From contig JAPYXD010000420.1 of the NCBI GenBank assembly GCA_030998225.1, positions 186,001 through 250,000 of the forward strand: a DNA stretch of 64,000 nt. The letters run 5' to 3'. Source of the DNA: Diplolepis rosae. Lineage: Eukaryota > Arthropoda > Insecta > Hymenoptera > Diplolepididae. The notes under the pieces are model-generated. The model was not told the DNA's origin. It did no database searches and saw nothing but the letters and a program-made list of their open reading frames with translations. Both the position numbers and the translations under genes were made by a program. Shown in pieces: positions 1 through 11,782 of this stretch (its first letter is position 1; the number at the start of each line of letters is the position of its first letter).

Positions 1-261
1 ATTACAGTTGAATAGTAATTATGCTACCTGACACGTTGTTTTTTACAAGACGAAATGTCATTGGCAAAATTACAATAGGATTATAAAATTACTACGTGTC
101 ACGTGAAGCGATTTATTTCCAACGTGATACGTAGTAATTTTACAATCCTATTGTAATTTTGCCAATGATATTTAATTCTACGACGTATAACGTTGCATTA
201 TTACATTTCGTCTTGTAAAAAAACAACGTGTCACGTAGCATAACTACTATTCAATTGTAAT
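1..261. repeat. Near-perfect foldback (palindromic) repeat
   Basis: The first half is the reverse complement of the second over almost the whole length. The outer arms read ATTACAGTTGAATAGTAATT on the left and its complement, with a few mismatches, ending at 261. Inner arms around 60-105 and 125-168 also pair. There is no coding capacity. It has the shape of a foldback or MITE-type DNA element. The left boundary coincides with the window edge, so the element may extend further left. No target duplication can be judged. Confidence 0.8.
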
Positions 262-684
262 TTCATAAAATATACATAATTTTATAAAGTGCAACGTAGT
301 ACTTTTACAATCGCTTTATACATTTACAACTGCTTTTGTAATTCTATCGAATTATTTTTTTTACAGTATATAACTAGATGTATATCTGGAAATTATTTTA
401 TTGTGTATTTTCTTTACTTACCTGTCTTAAGTTTCGTACGACTTCCAAAAAGTTTATTGCAGAAAATGTTGACATTAAATTTATTATTTAATACATGGAT
501 AAATAATATTTAATAATTGTCCGCTTTAGGTTATATTATTGTATTATCATGGTAGCGGACATATTGGACCATTTGTTCATACTAGCGCCACGCACGGGAA
601 GTTCGGGCGAATACTTCCCGAAAAAAAGTGCTCAGTTTCAGTTACATTACTTTGGTCTCCTTATGTCTATTCTCTATGACTGCT
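262..684. other. No gene recognised
   Basis: AT-rich sequence with short open frames but no recognisable protein, splice pattern or RNA. A short hairpin lies near 598-622, where CGGGAAGT pairs with ACTTCCCG. Confidence 0.6.
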
Positions 685-1012
685 ACATAAGATCGATAAA
701 ATCAAAATGGCCGGGACTAGTCGTGACATATCAAGTGTAATGACTAGCGCCGCAAACAACTACAATACTAGTTTAGATTCCAGTGTACGCATAAAAACTC
801 GTATACGCACCGAAGTCACATAAAATAGAATACGTGCCAATGCACACAATTCGGGTAATTCCGAGACTCGCGACAATGCTCGCAGGACTGATCGCGCTTC
901 GGCTTCGTCTCGGCTTTGCCTAGACTACGCCTTAGCTTCGATCTTCTGCGAGCATTGTCGCTCGTCCCGCAATGACCCTCATTCTGCGCCTGGGCACGTA
1001 ATGTACTATTTC
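685..1012 (+). repeat. Dispersed repeat, copy 1 (second copy at 40.2 kb)
   Basis: About 330 bp align in the same orientation with 40,153-40,491 with only scattered differences. Shared blocks include ATGGCCGGGACTAGTCG and ACGCACCGAAGTCACATAAA. The 3' half holds an internal hairpin: GCGACAATGCTCGCAG near 870 pairs with CTGCGAGCATTGTCGC near 945. The loop is rich in GGCTTCG/TCGGCTTTGCC steps. Noncoding. The class is unknown; the hairpin near one end could suit several non-autonomous element types. Confidence 0.8.
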
Positions 1013-1771
1013 ACATTTTTGGAATTCTTCATTTCAAATTGACGATTTGAGTTGTGGCATTAATGAAACCTGAAAACTTGAAGTCACAGATTATTTGGAT
1101 AAATTTTGATAATTTCTATTTGCTATAAAATACGGTTCATTATAGCAACCTAAAATTACGTTAATTTGCATTGTCTAAATCTGAAATACTTTTCATTCGG
1201 CAGTGATTGTGAAATTTGACTTTCCATTTATTTAATATTTCTTCACCATTAATCATTCATAAGACTTCATTTTTATTTGCAGGAAAAGGTACAGATAATA
1301 AACTACCTTTTAAACATAGTTTTTAGTTGCTATGCATTAATTCAATCAACTGAAAATGAATGCAAAACTGAAAGAATAAGTTTCGAGAATGGAGAAGAAA
1401 ATGTTACTTATAATTCACTTGTCACTTTTTAATCTTTTTATTCATTCATTTTGCATTAATTTTTGAATTTTCCCTATATTATTCAATTCCTTAACACGTA
1501 TAAAGGACCTATATACATACACATGCACCTACACATGCGCATTAATCTTAGTTATTTGGTTCGAGGTAGGTGGCGCACAAGTTTCGCCAAAAATATTACA
1601 TTAGCTTAACCGTGCCTATCCTACATATAGGAAAATAACTTTTTCATAGCACCTATTTTGAAAATCCGATTTTCAGTACCTGTAGAGCGAGTTGAAACTT
1701 TAAAAATAGAGTCAAAATTCGCAGTTTTGACCCGTTCTACTGTTACATCAAATTAAATTCTCAAAAGAATT
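1013..1771. other. No gene recognised
   Basis: AT-rich sequence without a recognisable reading frame, repeat or RNA. Confidence 0.55.
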
Positions 1772-1925
1772 GCTATAAAAAATAATATGCATTACTCGAA
1801 ACAAAACACAACGGATTCAACGAGTGTGAATGCAGCCCACGCTCCGCTCCGGCAGAAAACTTCAGACTCGTTGCAATCACTGTGTTTCATCTCTTCTAAT
1901 GCAATATACTATTTAACGCTTTTAC
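1772..1925. repeat. Degenerate palindromic repeat
   Basis: AAAACACAACGGATTCAACGAGT near 1803 (interrupted by mismatches) pairs with ACTCGTTGCAATCACTGTGTTT near 1868. Pairing extends outwards through ATGCATTA/TAATGCAA. The spacer is about 40 bp and GC-richer. Likely an old MITE. Noncoding. Confidence 0.5.
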
Positions 1926-2343
1926 TGACTCTGGATCATTTTGATATCCTTCAGAAATAATTCCCACAAAATTTTCTTCAGGATGAGTATCAATTCCTGC
2001 TTGATTTATGTCGCGTTCCTCACCCCTCAAATGAATTTTGATTATTAGAACACATATGATAAATATACAAAAAAAAGTTTTGGAGCAATGATATAAATTT
2101 ATACCTCCTTGAATTTCAAAAACTAAATTACAAATGTCATTTCTTATGAAACAATCACTTTTTTTCTAAAAATCAATACAATTTTAAAAAAGTTCTAGTT
2201 ATTTTTAAATTAGAATTGAATAAAGTAAAATTTAATTTTAAGATAAAAAAGCAAAAATAATTAAATACTCACATTTCAGCTGGTAATAAAACTCTTGGAT
2301 TGTTGGGTACCTGTGGGTCGTTGTCTTTATTAGTAATTTTAGT
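1926..2343. other. No gene recognised
   Basis: AT-rich noncoding sequence with no feature I can support. Confidence 0.55.
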
Positions 2344-2693
2344 TACAGAGCGATAGCAATCAAACTATTGATCATATCCAAAAATGTTTCAGACAAAAGT
2401 TTCAGTGCTCGAGAAGGCGGTCATACTGGACCACCCTATTTTTTTTATCGGTGGAGGCGCTGAAGCTACGTCAAGGTCAACTCCACTTTTCTAAATGGAA
2501 CCATGTATTTTTTTTCGATGACATTATTACCTATTTTAAGACGAATTCAGCGACCAACAACACAAGGTTATTCCAGTCACGCAAAGTGTGAAAATACTTG
2601 TAAGCACTTGTTAATTCGCTGATGAAAAGACCTTCTAACTTCATCCAAAATTTGTGGTGTAATTTCGGTACATGCTCGGCGTATTCTTTCTTT

Positions 2694-2966
2694 CCCGCGA
2701 AAGAAAGGTTCATCTTGTTAGATTTGTTCAGATCAAATTCCCAGATCTAACCAGATCTTGATTTTGTCGAGATCTGACCAGATCTACTTCAGATCTATTT
2801 CAGATCTAACCAGATCTGCTTTAGATCTGATCAGATCTACTTTGAATATGACCAGATATACTTTAGATCTGATTAGATCTGGTCAGATCTCGACAAAATC
2901 AAGATCTGGTTAGATCTGGGAATTTGATCTGACCAGATCTAACAAGATTAAATTTTTTTTCGCGGG
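2694..2966. mobile_element. GATC-rich palindromic MITE inside the dead transposase
   Basis: Both ends read CCCGCGAAA inward, and the arms stay complementary for roughly 100 bp, including GATCAAATTCCCAGATCT and its complement. The core is built from repeated CAGATCT/AGATCTG steps, giving an exceptional density of AGATCT palindromes. Flanks match the uninterrupted family-A copy at about 22,060-22,070 (ATTCTTTCTTTTATGTC on the opposite strand), which shows a clean insertion. The target duplication is very short, perhaps TT. No coding capacity. I cannot assign a superfamily. Confidence 0.8.
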
Positions 2967-3730
2967 TTCATGTCGTCAGGCGTGGTATGTGCTACCGCCA
3001 TTACGCGTTCTTTGACAACACCTCATAAAAAGTAATCTGCTGATGTAAGATCTGGCAAACGAGGTGGCCAAGCTACGGGGCCGCCTCGTCCTATCCATTT
3101 TTCGTCAAAAATTTCATTCATCACTTGTCTTGAACACAGAGTATAATGGGGTGGTGCACTGTCGTGTTGCATTCACCTGTTCATGCGAACATGGAAGGGC
3201 ACGTCTTCCATTAATTGAGGCAGTACGTTTTGCAGAAAGTTTGCGTAAACTTGCCCAGTCAAGCGACCGTCAAAACAACATGGATTAATGACGTGATCGC
3301 CGACAATGCCGCACCAACAATTAACGGACCACGCATGTTGAGATGGTACAGTTCTCATCCATCGAGGATTCTTATTTGTCCAATAATGCATATTATGCCT
3401 ATTCATATTTCCCGTATTTGCGAAGTTAGCTTCATCAGAAAAAAGCACATGACTCAAAAATAAGACATCTGTGCGCATTTTTCTACGAATCCAATTACAG
3501 AAATTGACGCGTTTTAGGAAATTATTGCCGTACAAATCTTGATGTAGTGACATACGATACGGATGGAACTTGTGTTGATGTAAGATTCTTAATACAAATT
3601 GCTGACAAATTCCACTCTTTTTTTCCATTTACCTGCTGCTCGCATGTGGATTTAGTGCAGCAAAAGCTAAGATAGCAGCTGCATTATTTCCATTAACAAT
3701 TGGTCGACGTTTGACTCGTGTTTGTTTCAC
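2967..3730 (-). pseudogene. Dead DD41D mariner-type transposase (family A)
   Basis: The minus strand keeps a 151-codon open block at 3,173-3,628 containing HKFHPYRMSLHQ, VLFSDEANF (first catalytic Asp), WSVNCWCGIVGD and LTGQVYANFLQNVLPQLMEDV. A neighbouring frame below 3,173 continues with a QHDSAPPHY-type second Asp and GRGGPVAWPP...SADYFL with the third Asp. Spacing between the second and third Asp is 41 residues, so this is DD41D. The N-terminal RRPIVN...AAILAFAALNPH helix-turn-helix region is read upstream to about 3,730 and ends in a stop. Several frame changes and stops, plus loss of the C-terminus to the insertion at 2,694-2,966, make it a pseudogene. Cut-and-paste transposases of this type act in the nucleus on the element's inverted repeats. 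Confidence 0.85.
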
Positions 3731-4137
3731 TGTAATACATGACTAACTGATATGTCAACAGAAAATGCTTACTTTCTGACGATGTCAACAATACCCTATC
3801 GATGTGTATTATCATGGGTATCGTAAGGAATGAAAAGAAATAAAAATGATTTTTCGACTATTTTCATACTTTGTGTGACTAAAATGACCTTGTGTTGTAG
3901 GTCGCTGAATTCATAAAATCGGTAATAATGTCATAAAAAAAAATACATGGTTCCAATTAAAAAAGTGGAGTTGACCTTGGCGTAGCTTCAGCGCCTCCAT
4001 TGATAGAAAAATAGGGTGGTCGAGTATGATGGCCTTCTCGAAAACTGAAACTTTTGATTGAAACATTTTTGGATATATATAGCGCTTTTACATGTTTTTT
4101 CGATTTCAATTGAATTGAATTTTCCAAAGAAGTTCAG

Positions 4138-6380
4138 ATTTCCTAAATAATGGCCTCTCAACGACATTCGGCATTATAAGGCGTAAAAAGTTCGCTCTGA
4201 TTTGGTGGATGCAGAGCTCATACAGAGATGTTGTTCCACTGTCAAGTTTTCCTGTGAAACACAGGGCTATAAACTCGATTGCCACATTAAGGTCGCTAGA
4301 TAATCGAACTGGATCAAAAACAAAGGCTCAAGCCAAAATATTAGCAATAACAGGTACGTGCGAATTTCATATTTAATGATCGAAACATAAATTTTCATGC
4401 CACAACCTACAAATCTTCATGGTGAAACTGTAGAGGCAGAGGAAAAACTTTACGGTGCAATCTTCTGCCATCAGCATGTGTAAATTGGAGTTTAATTCGC
4501 AATCAATTTGAAATATTAAGTCATTTTGCCTATATTTTTTATTTTTAAATTATACTCGTAGATGATGAATTCTAATTTCAAATAAAGCTGTAACTAACGC
4601 CACGGGAACTCTGATATCGTTTTTACATTCTCATCATGGATGAGAAGGTATTGGTTTCATGTGAAAAATGACTTTCGAAATTTTCATCAAATCTTTACGT
4701 TTTGAGACCCTCTAAGTCAGAAAAAATGGTTTTTACGAAAGTGTCTGTCTGTCTGTCTGTAGTAGGTCGTGTGCGGCATAACTCTCGTTAGAATTATCAG
4801 ATTGAATTGAGCTTTGGTACACTTTATCGGAGCCGAAAAAGTAAGGACAAGTTCGTTAACCAGCCACTTCCAATCAAAATTGAGGGATTGAGCACTACTT
4901 TTGTGTTTTTGAAAATAATTTTTTGAAAAAATTAAAAATTTCAATACTGGTTTTTGATAGTGCTCATAAATCTCTACAAATTATCCTGATAACATTTTTT
5001 GATTTAATCAAAATTAGAAATGTTACAGCATATTCAAATTCGAAAAAAGTCAATATCAAAATTCCATTTTCCAGTTAAATTATACGAGATACGAAAAAAC
5101 GTTATGATACAATATTATTTTCTACATAAAGACCTACAAATTTGAATTGTAACATTTTTTCATAAGATGCATAGTTTTCTTTTTAATTAAAAAAAAAACT
5201 ATTGAAAATCCAAAATTCAATTTTTCAACAATAATATGTAAAATACGAAAAAAACGTGAGAATACAAAGTTGTTAGTTTCAAAAAGATCTACAAATTTTG
5301 TCTGACGCAGTTTCTGATAAAACATACATTTTTCGTTTCAATTCCAAAAAATACGTTTAAAATTCAAATATTCCATTTTTTAGATAAAATATGTGAGATA
5401 CAAAAAAAACGTTTATATGGAAAATTGTTTGCCTAAATCAGGTTTACAAATTCTTATAAAGACATTTCGGGACAGGATGTATATTTTATCTTTTGATTTT
5501 TAATATTAAAAAAATAATTTCTTGAAAATATCATTGCCTACATAAATACGACGATCCAAACTGATTTAAATTTTGATGAAGATGAGAAATGGAAAATTGT
5601 AGTGCGAAAAGTCCTATTTGAAGTGTATGGGCACACTATTGCTAATTACACGGCCAAAGGAAAATGCGGAGTAAGACCAGCGATAAATCCTACATTATTT
5701 AAAGGACTTTTTCGTAAGTTGTTAATATTAGACTTGTAAAATAATTACAATTTAACCTGCTTCTTTAAATTTTTGTAAATTGCAAAATGGGCCTGCCAAG
5801 TGAAACATAATCGTTTAAAGAAAGAATCCATTCTATACATCAATAAATTCACCAACAACAAGCGCAGATATCAGGAGTCGATAGCAACTTCGAAATTCTC
5901 TGAGAAGCGAAAATTAAATTCAGGTCTGAATATTTCAAATAAATTTTTTTTATCAAAATCTATCTAATATATTCTAAAAGTATAGGTTTAAAAATTAAAA
6001 AGAATAAAAATATAATGCAAGCGATGAAAATCTTGATGATTCACGATAATTGGTCAAAGTTTACAGAATTATAACATTTTTTGGACATACTTTAAAAATT
6101 TTACAAATATTATTTCCGATATATTTAGACGAGAATTTCCCAACTCTATTTCATTAATAATTGATAAATAGCTTCTGTATATGTATTATAATTTATAACG
6201 TTCTCCATGTTAATTACAGGAAAAAGGATAATTGTTAAAAACAAAACCGAGGGCGTCTTGAATGAGACCTGTAATGAGACTAGACGGAATGATGAGTCTG
6301 ACGAGGATGAAGAGGAGGATGAAGTTGAAGAGGTTCAAAATACTTTATGTTTGAGCAATAGCAAGTACTACGTATTGTGA
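4138..6380 (+). pseudogene. BEN-domain-like multi-exon gene, incomplete or broken
   Basis: Four coding-like segments on the plus strand. (1) ~4,138-4,353 encodes KKFALIWWMQSSYRDVV...NSIATLRSL...AKILAIT and ends at donor CAG|GTACGT. (2) ~5,515-5,713 encodes DEKWKIVVRKVLFEVYGHTI...GKCGVRPAINP and ends at TTC|GTAAGT. (3) ~5,799-5,925 encodes KHNRLKKESILYINKFTNN...SEKRKLNS and ends at CAG|GTCTGA. (4) 6,220-6,380 starts after TTACAG and encodes a Glu/Asp-rich tail ending CLSNSKYYVL then TGA. Junctions 2/3 and 3/4 are both phase 1, so the frame is kept. Segment 1 resembles the N-terminal module, and segment 2 the start, of insect BEN-domain DNA-binding proteins; this is from memory. No in-frame ATG is visible in segment 1. 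Segment 2 has no acceptor because a dispersed repeat (4,717-5,470) abuts it, so the gene is probably disrupted. Confidence 0.5.
4717..5470 (-). repeat. Dispersed repeat with (GTCT)n start, copy 1; inverted copy at 27.1 kb
   Basis: About 750 bp are the reverse complement of 27,065-27,806 with few differences. Landmarks are the TGTCTGTCTGTCTGTAGTAG run near 4,742, CATAACTCTCG near 4,777 and the recurring AAACGTTTTTTCGTATCT blocks spaced ~100-140 bp apart. Internal quasi-repeats of that block suggest an origin by tandem duplication. Short open frames in both copies are conserved only because the DNA is. I see no terminal repeats or protein domain. Confidence 0.75.
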
Positions 6381-6457
6381 GTAAAATTTAACTGATAAAA
6401 ATTATTTAATTTTCATTATAATATAAATAGAATATTTATAGTTTTAAAAATAATTAA

Positions 6458-6772
6458 GCGCACTTTTTGAAATAACAAAAATTTCAATTGAAATTTTCTT
6501 AATAAATAATCACTATTGAGTATACAAAAATTTAATATCAATGTACCTTCTTACTTAAGGAATGAATAATAAACTTATTATTGACAATTCATTGAACATA
6601 TAAAATTTATAATCTAGTATAAATTTCTTATATTCAATAGAATCGCAATATAATTATATTCAGCATCTGTCATAAGTAAGAAGGTAGATTGATGTTAAAT
6701 TTTTGCATACTTAAAAGTGATTATTTATTAACAATGCTTGAATTGAAATTTTTGCTATTTTGAAAAAAGCGC
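6458..6772. mobile_element. Inverted-repeat element (MITE), ~100-bp arms
   Basis: 6,458-6,557 (starting GCGCACTTTTTGAAATAACA) pairs with 6,674-6,772 (ending TGAAAAAAGCGC). The arms include AATAAATAATCACTATTGAG/AAAAGTGATTATTTATTAAC and ACCTTCTTACTT/AAGTAAGAAGGT. The ~115-bp centre is AT-rich and noncoding. It lies just 3' of the last exon-like segment of the BEN-like gene. Confidence 0.75.
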
Positions 6773-6999
6773 CAAAAGACGCATGTGCAATAGAATATCC
6801 ATAGCCATGAATGAAGGAGTTACGAGAATCTAATAAGGATTTTATTCAGTCCGTTCTAAGTCCTCAAAACGTGCAGAAATGGAAATTTCCGCACATTTCG
6901 AGTACATAAATAGGACTTTGATTATATTGAAATAAACCCTCATTAGATCCTCGTAAATTCTCTGAGTTAGAGAATTTTAGAGTATCAAAAACGTACGTA

Positions 7000-7220
7000 A
7001 ATTACGAATCAGAAATGACGTTAAGTTTGGAGCTATTGAGCGTTCAAATAGACTCTTATTTCCAGAAAATTTTATATTTTGTTTTTGCATACAAAATTTA
7101 TTTAATTTGCAATATAAAGCTGAAACTTCGCTTTCTTATCTATGCTAAATTACGAATCAGAAATGACGTTTAGCTTGGAGCTATTGAGCGTTCAAATAGA
7201 CTCTTATTTCCAGATAATTT
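7000..7220 (+). repeat. Direct duplication of ~73 bp, 148 bp apart
   Basis: AATTACGAATCAGAAATGAC through CTTATTTCCAGA occurs at 7,000-7,072 and again at 7,148-7,220 with three or four differences. Noncoding, or part of an unrecognised repeat. Confidence 0.7.
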
Positions 7221-10200
7221 TGTGTATCATATCAGCAATCTGTTTCATGTCAATAATGTTTGCTTTATCATTTATCTTCTTTGTTAAACACTTTGGAGAC
7301 TTGACCTATTTTTTCGCCAGTAACTGTAAGTTTGAAAAGTTACTGTTTTTCGAAAAGTAAATTAATTTCAAAAAGTTACTTTTACGAAAAGTAACTTAAA
7401 ATGCAAAACTTGTTCGAAAAGTAATGTAACTTCCCAGGAAATTCTTATACATAAAGTGTGATGTAAAAACCATACTTTCTGCATGCAAGGAACGCATTTT
7501 TTAAAAAATATTTATGACGAATTTGTTCATTAATTGAGAAAAATTGCTTATAAAAGCATAATTAGAACATCCTCAGTTTTCATAATTTTTCACTCTATTA
7601 CTTTCCCAAAACTGCATGTTTTATTTGAACTCAATAGAAAAATCCCAAAAAATTTGGGACGATTCGTCGCATGGCATATATGCAACCTTTGCGGACTTCG
7701 AACATGTAGGGTTCAAATATGAGAAGAGTTTTTTACGAACATTTTTTGTTAACCTTGTAGTCATAAAATTTTCGTCTGTCCCAAGGGTTCTATGCATGTA
7801 AGTTTCATCCCGAACTGAGGTATAAAAGTCCTTCGGTTTATAGAGATATTGTTTATTGCTTCTATTGTCCTCTTTCGTTTCCTAATCTAGGGATAAATTT
7901 GCGTCTCGTATAAGAATTTCCTTCTTAATATTTCGTCTCACAATTCGTCACAAGTTTGGGTTTGAGACGTCTCAAACTTCTATATCATTGTTACACCAAT
8001 CAATATTTTCGGTACAAAGATTTATTTTTGGCTTCAAAATATCCCAAAACGTGAAGATCCGTTGAAAAAATGCAATTGGAAAATTGGAAAAAATAAAGTA
8101 CATTTTTGCATGCAAAATGAGAATACAAAAACTGAAGGTACTAGGCAATCCAAATAAAAGTAATCATTTAGCAGAAGTATCTAGGAAGGAACTAAGAGTC
8201 AAATTCTCATGGACTCACTACTTCTTGAAGAACTGCTGATGCACCTGAGACCTGGTCGACGTAAACAATGACAACTGGATATTAATTCTTAAGGAAAAGA
8301 GAGAGGAGTTTATTGCTGAGTGTGGATAGGATAGGATTGGAGAGGAGAAGAGAGGAGCGTGAGCCCGTGGAAAGACTGTTTGCTGCAGAGTGTATGGCAT
8401 ATGGAGGCTGTGGTTAGAAAGCCTTCAGCCGAAGCCACAGCCGGTTCTGCATACCTATCTCGCGTTCTTCCACCGCTAGCTGTTTAGTATAGTCCGGTGA
8501 TGTCGCTTGTCCGCGTGCCAGTGCTTAATGTGTACTCGACCGGTACCAGTTCGGTACCAGTTACACCTCAGTGATAATCAATCTTCGCGTCGGATGTGTC
8601 TTTGAATCAGGTCATTCGGCCTCGATCTTCTTATGGAATATTCATTTTAATTTGCTTCTTTGATCCCTTGTCCTCAAGATCTCGATCGATGATTCGGGAA
8701 GCTACATCCCTGAATACAGGTGCGGTTCAAAAGTCAACTTATACACCTGACATCATTAAAATCCATGCATGAAAGATGATTTTGCGCAAGAATCTCAATT
8801 AATATACGAAATTTGTTTCTTTAGAAAACTTTCCATGAAAAGTGGATTTTCTTGGATGAGAATTTGTTTATCGAAACAGAATTTTTTTATCTTCAAAATA
8901 TTTTTAACATGGTTTTGATGCTTATTTTCATTTTTTCTACTCTTCTATTTCTATGCAAATAGGCTTCGGCATGTAGAACATTCATAGTTGCTTATCTTCA
9001 AAACATAATTTTAAAAACACATTGTCTGTCAAGTGGATAATAAATTTTAAAAAGTCGAGATTCTTTATTTCAGTTGCACCATTTTGTTTTCATAATGTAG
9101 TTTTTAATAAGTTCTACCTTATTGACGCAGTTAAATTTTCAATAATTTTATTCTATTTGAATGTTTGTTAATCCTAGATTCTGCGAGGAGAGGGCGGATT
9201 AGAAAGTACGTAGTGAGTTTTGTTTACACGAGGAACCGATTACATGAGTTGAAGTCGCGGTTCTGCACGCGCAATTTGTACTCGTGCACGTGCATATTTA
9301 CTGGATCTGGATTTTAAATACATGTTTTGCTTGTGTAGTAGTGCCTTTGAATTCACGAGTGCATCCACTCATGGAAGGATGTAATTACGTAATCAAAAAT
9401 TATCTAGATTTCTTTTTTCATTGAGAATTTTCTTATATGAACTTCACTTTCATGTTTCGAGACCCGGACTTTTCACCAGAGGCTAAATACTGTAACTAAA
9501 ACATGTAGTCAAACCACTTCTTTTGAAATAATATTCAGTTGTTATTGTGCGACATTTTATAAAATTTTCTTATTATTCATAAAAATTTATTATTTTTTCT
9601 ATGTGTATTGTTGGTAAAGTAATTTTCGCTCATAGAATATTATATACTATTTTTACATTATCATCGTAAATAAAAAAGTATACTTTCAGTTAAAACATAT
9701 AATGCATAGTTTCTTCTCGGATCTGATATTCATTGACATCAATCAGAGTACAATAGTATGGGAGTGGTATTTATTTTTAATTACCAATACTTGGGATCTC
9801 ACCACTACTCTCACAAGGCCGCTTTACTTAAATTATTTTAAGAAATACATAGACACTGTAAAGCAATGGGACTTTTTAGAACCTTGTTTAAAAGACTAAA
9901 ATCATGGATTAAATGTGCAAGTGTATTGAAAAATCTTCTTAACACCTTACACATAACTTATATAACATATAACTAACAGATAACTTAATCAAGATTGCAA
10001 GAATCTCTAAATTCAAACCATTTTAAAGAAACCTATGTGTTATTATGCAATATAAATATAAGCTATTTCGTAAATATTTCTGTTTAATAATAACTGCCGT
10101 GGTTCTTAACATTTCATACACTCAACTAATCAAAATGTGGAAACCAGTATTAATTTCACTCAGTTCATAAAAACCTGAATAAATTTATAATAGATCAACT

Positions 10201-10250
10201 TCATAGCTTATAAAATAAGGTTTATTCGTAGAATATAAATATAAATTATA
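7221..10250. other. Three kilobases with no recognisable gene
   Basis: Mostly AT-rich. Two GC-richer patches stand out: 8,220-8,720, with a small GGCTGTGG...CCACAGCC hairpin at about 8,405-8,442, and 9,180-9,360. Neither contains a frame, splice pair or RNA I recognise. They could be untranslated exons or regulatory DNA, but nothing in the sequence proves it. Confidence 0.5.
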
Positions 10251-10702
10251 CAGGGTGAGGCACATAAAGTGTTACAGAGCGATAACACTCAAACTATTGA
10301 TCATATCCAAAAATGTTTTAGAGAAAAGTTTCAGTGTTCGAGAAGGCCGTCATACTGGACCACTCTTTGTTTTATCAGTGGAGGCGCTGAAGCTACGTCA
10401 AGGTCAACTCTACTTTTTTAAATGGAACCATGTATTTTTTTTCGATGATATTATTACCGATTTTAAGACGAATTCAGCGACCTACAACACAAGGTCATTC
10501 TAGTCATCGAAAAAAAATACATCGATCCATTTAAAAAAGTGGAGTTGACATTAACGCAACTTCAGCGCCTCCACTGATAAAAAAATAGGGTGTTCGAGTA
10601 TGACGGCCTTGTCGAACACTAAAACTTTTGTCTGAAACATTTTCGGATATGATCAATAGTTTGAATGCTATTGCTCTGTAACACTTTATGTGCCTCACCC
10701 TG
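10251..10702. mobile_element. Complete 452-bp MITE of mariner family A, TA target duplication
   Basis: It begins CAGGGTGAGGCACATAAAG and ends with the exact complement CTTTATGTGCCTCACCCTG. It is flanked by TA on both sides (TTATA before, TATAT after), the target duplication expected for Tc1/mariner. The arms of more than 200 bp match those of the transposase-bearing relatives at 2.3-4.1 and 21.4-22.5 kb. The transposase has been lost, so movement would depend on a transposase supplied by a relative. Confidence 0.92.
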
Positions 10703-11780
10703 TATATATGTATATAAATATAAATTTATAGATCGTCAACTTTGTTACTCAACCTTGAATTCCAACCAGATACTATTTTAAATCAATTTACGTAACAGCG
10801 ATTGTTTGCTTCAAAAGAAGTGCCTTTTTCATCCAAAGCTTTTTGTATCGTTATCTCATTCAAAAAGAAACTAGTTATTATAATTTTCCTTTACGTCTTA
10901 ACGCAAGCATTGCCAATTTTTCAAGATAAGATTTCTTTATGAATGTTTTGGTTCTAAACCTATTTTTTCTTGTGCCTGTTTTACATAGTTTTACTATTTT
11001 TTATCATTATTAATTTCATTCAAACCATGTTTCAAAATTTATTTTACAAAAAATGCTTGGTTCATCAGCAATTACTGTTTAAAATATAAAAAATAAATCC
11101 TGTCCAAAAATCTGACATTTATTTGCATGTAATTTTATCATCTATCAATAAGATATATTGTTGCTTTTCATAAAAACCAAGTCGTTTATCAAACAAATTT
11201 TGACATTTACAGTACGTTTGAATGAACGCTCATCGAGAGACTAAAACGGCAACGTGATTTTCTTTTTCCCTTTGGTTCTTTCGTCCTTCTATTTTCTTGA
11301 GTGAAGATATTCGATTGGTAATTCGCTTGGTCGATTGCAAGGTGGAACAATTGCGGTAGACCGTGAGAAACAAGATTTGAAAAAAATGTCCTGCTTTATT
11401 CAAGAATTTAAAATTTTGAATAACGCACCTCTGAGAGAATAGCAATAAAAAAGAGAAGATGGGACAAGCATGGTGCAAAGAGAAAACTAGCAAGGCTCAG
11501 GATTCGAAATCACCTCTGGACAGAGTCTTCTTACGTTGTGCACACAAGGTATGTAAACTTAATGATCAGTTCATTATTTATCAGGAAAAGAAATTTCTTC
11601 AATTATCTTCTTTTTAGACTTGTATAAACTTCATTCCTCAGGAGTTTCTTCTGCCATACAATTTTAGATGGAACCTTTATAACCTAAGGATACAAATTAC
11701 CAATCTTTAGATTTATATATTTATTCGATAATTTAAACATAATATTAAATGTTGAAATTACTGATACGACACTACTATAC
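10703..11780. other. No gene recognised
   Basis: AT-rich DNA with scattered short open frames, none with a recognisable domain. Confidence 0.5.
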
Positions 11781-11782
11781 TA

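Larger units (their letters stand above)
2344..4085 (-). mobile_element. Degenerate DD41D mariner-like element with ~200-bp inverted repeats (family A, copy 1)
   Basis: Inverted repeats of about 200 bp flank a dead transposase: 2,344-2,595 pairs with 3,892-4,085. Recognisable blocks are GAGGCGCTGAAGCTACGTCA on the left and its complement on the right. The arms match the complete 452-bp element at 10,251-10,702, whose true termini begin CAGGGTGAGGCACATAAAG. Here those outer ~25 bp are missing at both ends. The element therefore has no intact termini and cannot move. It is split internally by the palindromic insertion at 2,694-2,966. A further copy lies at 21.4-22.5 kb. Confidence 0.8.

Noticed and set aside
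8218..8400. 60-codon minus-strand frame
   Set aside because: Purine-rich DNA gives a pseudo-protein without motif; no supporting splice or initiation context.
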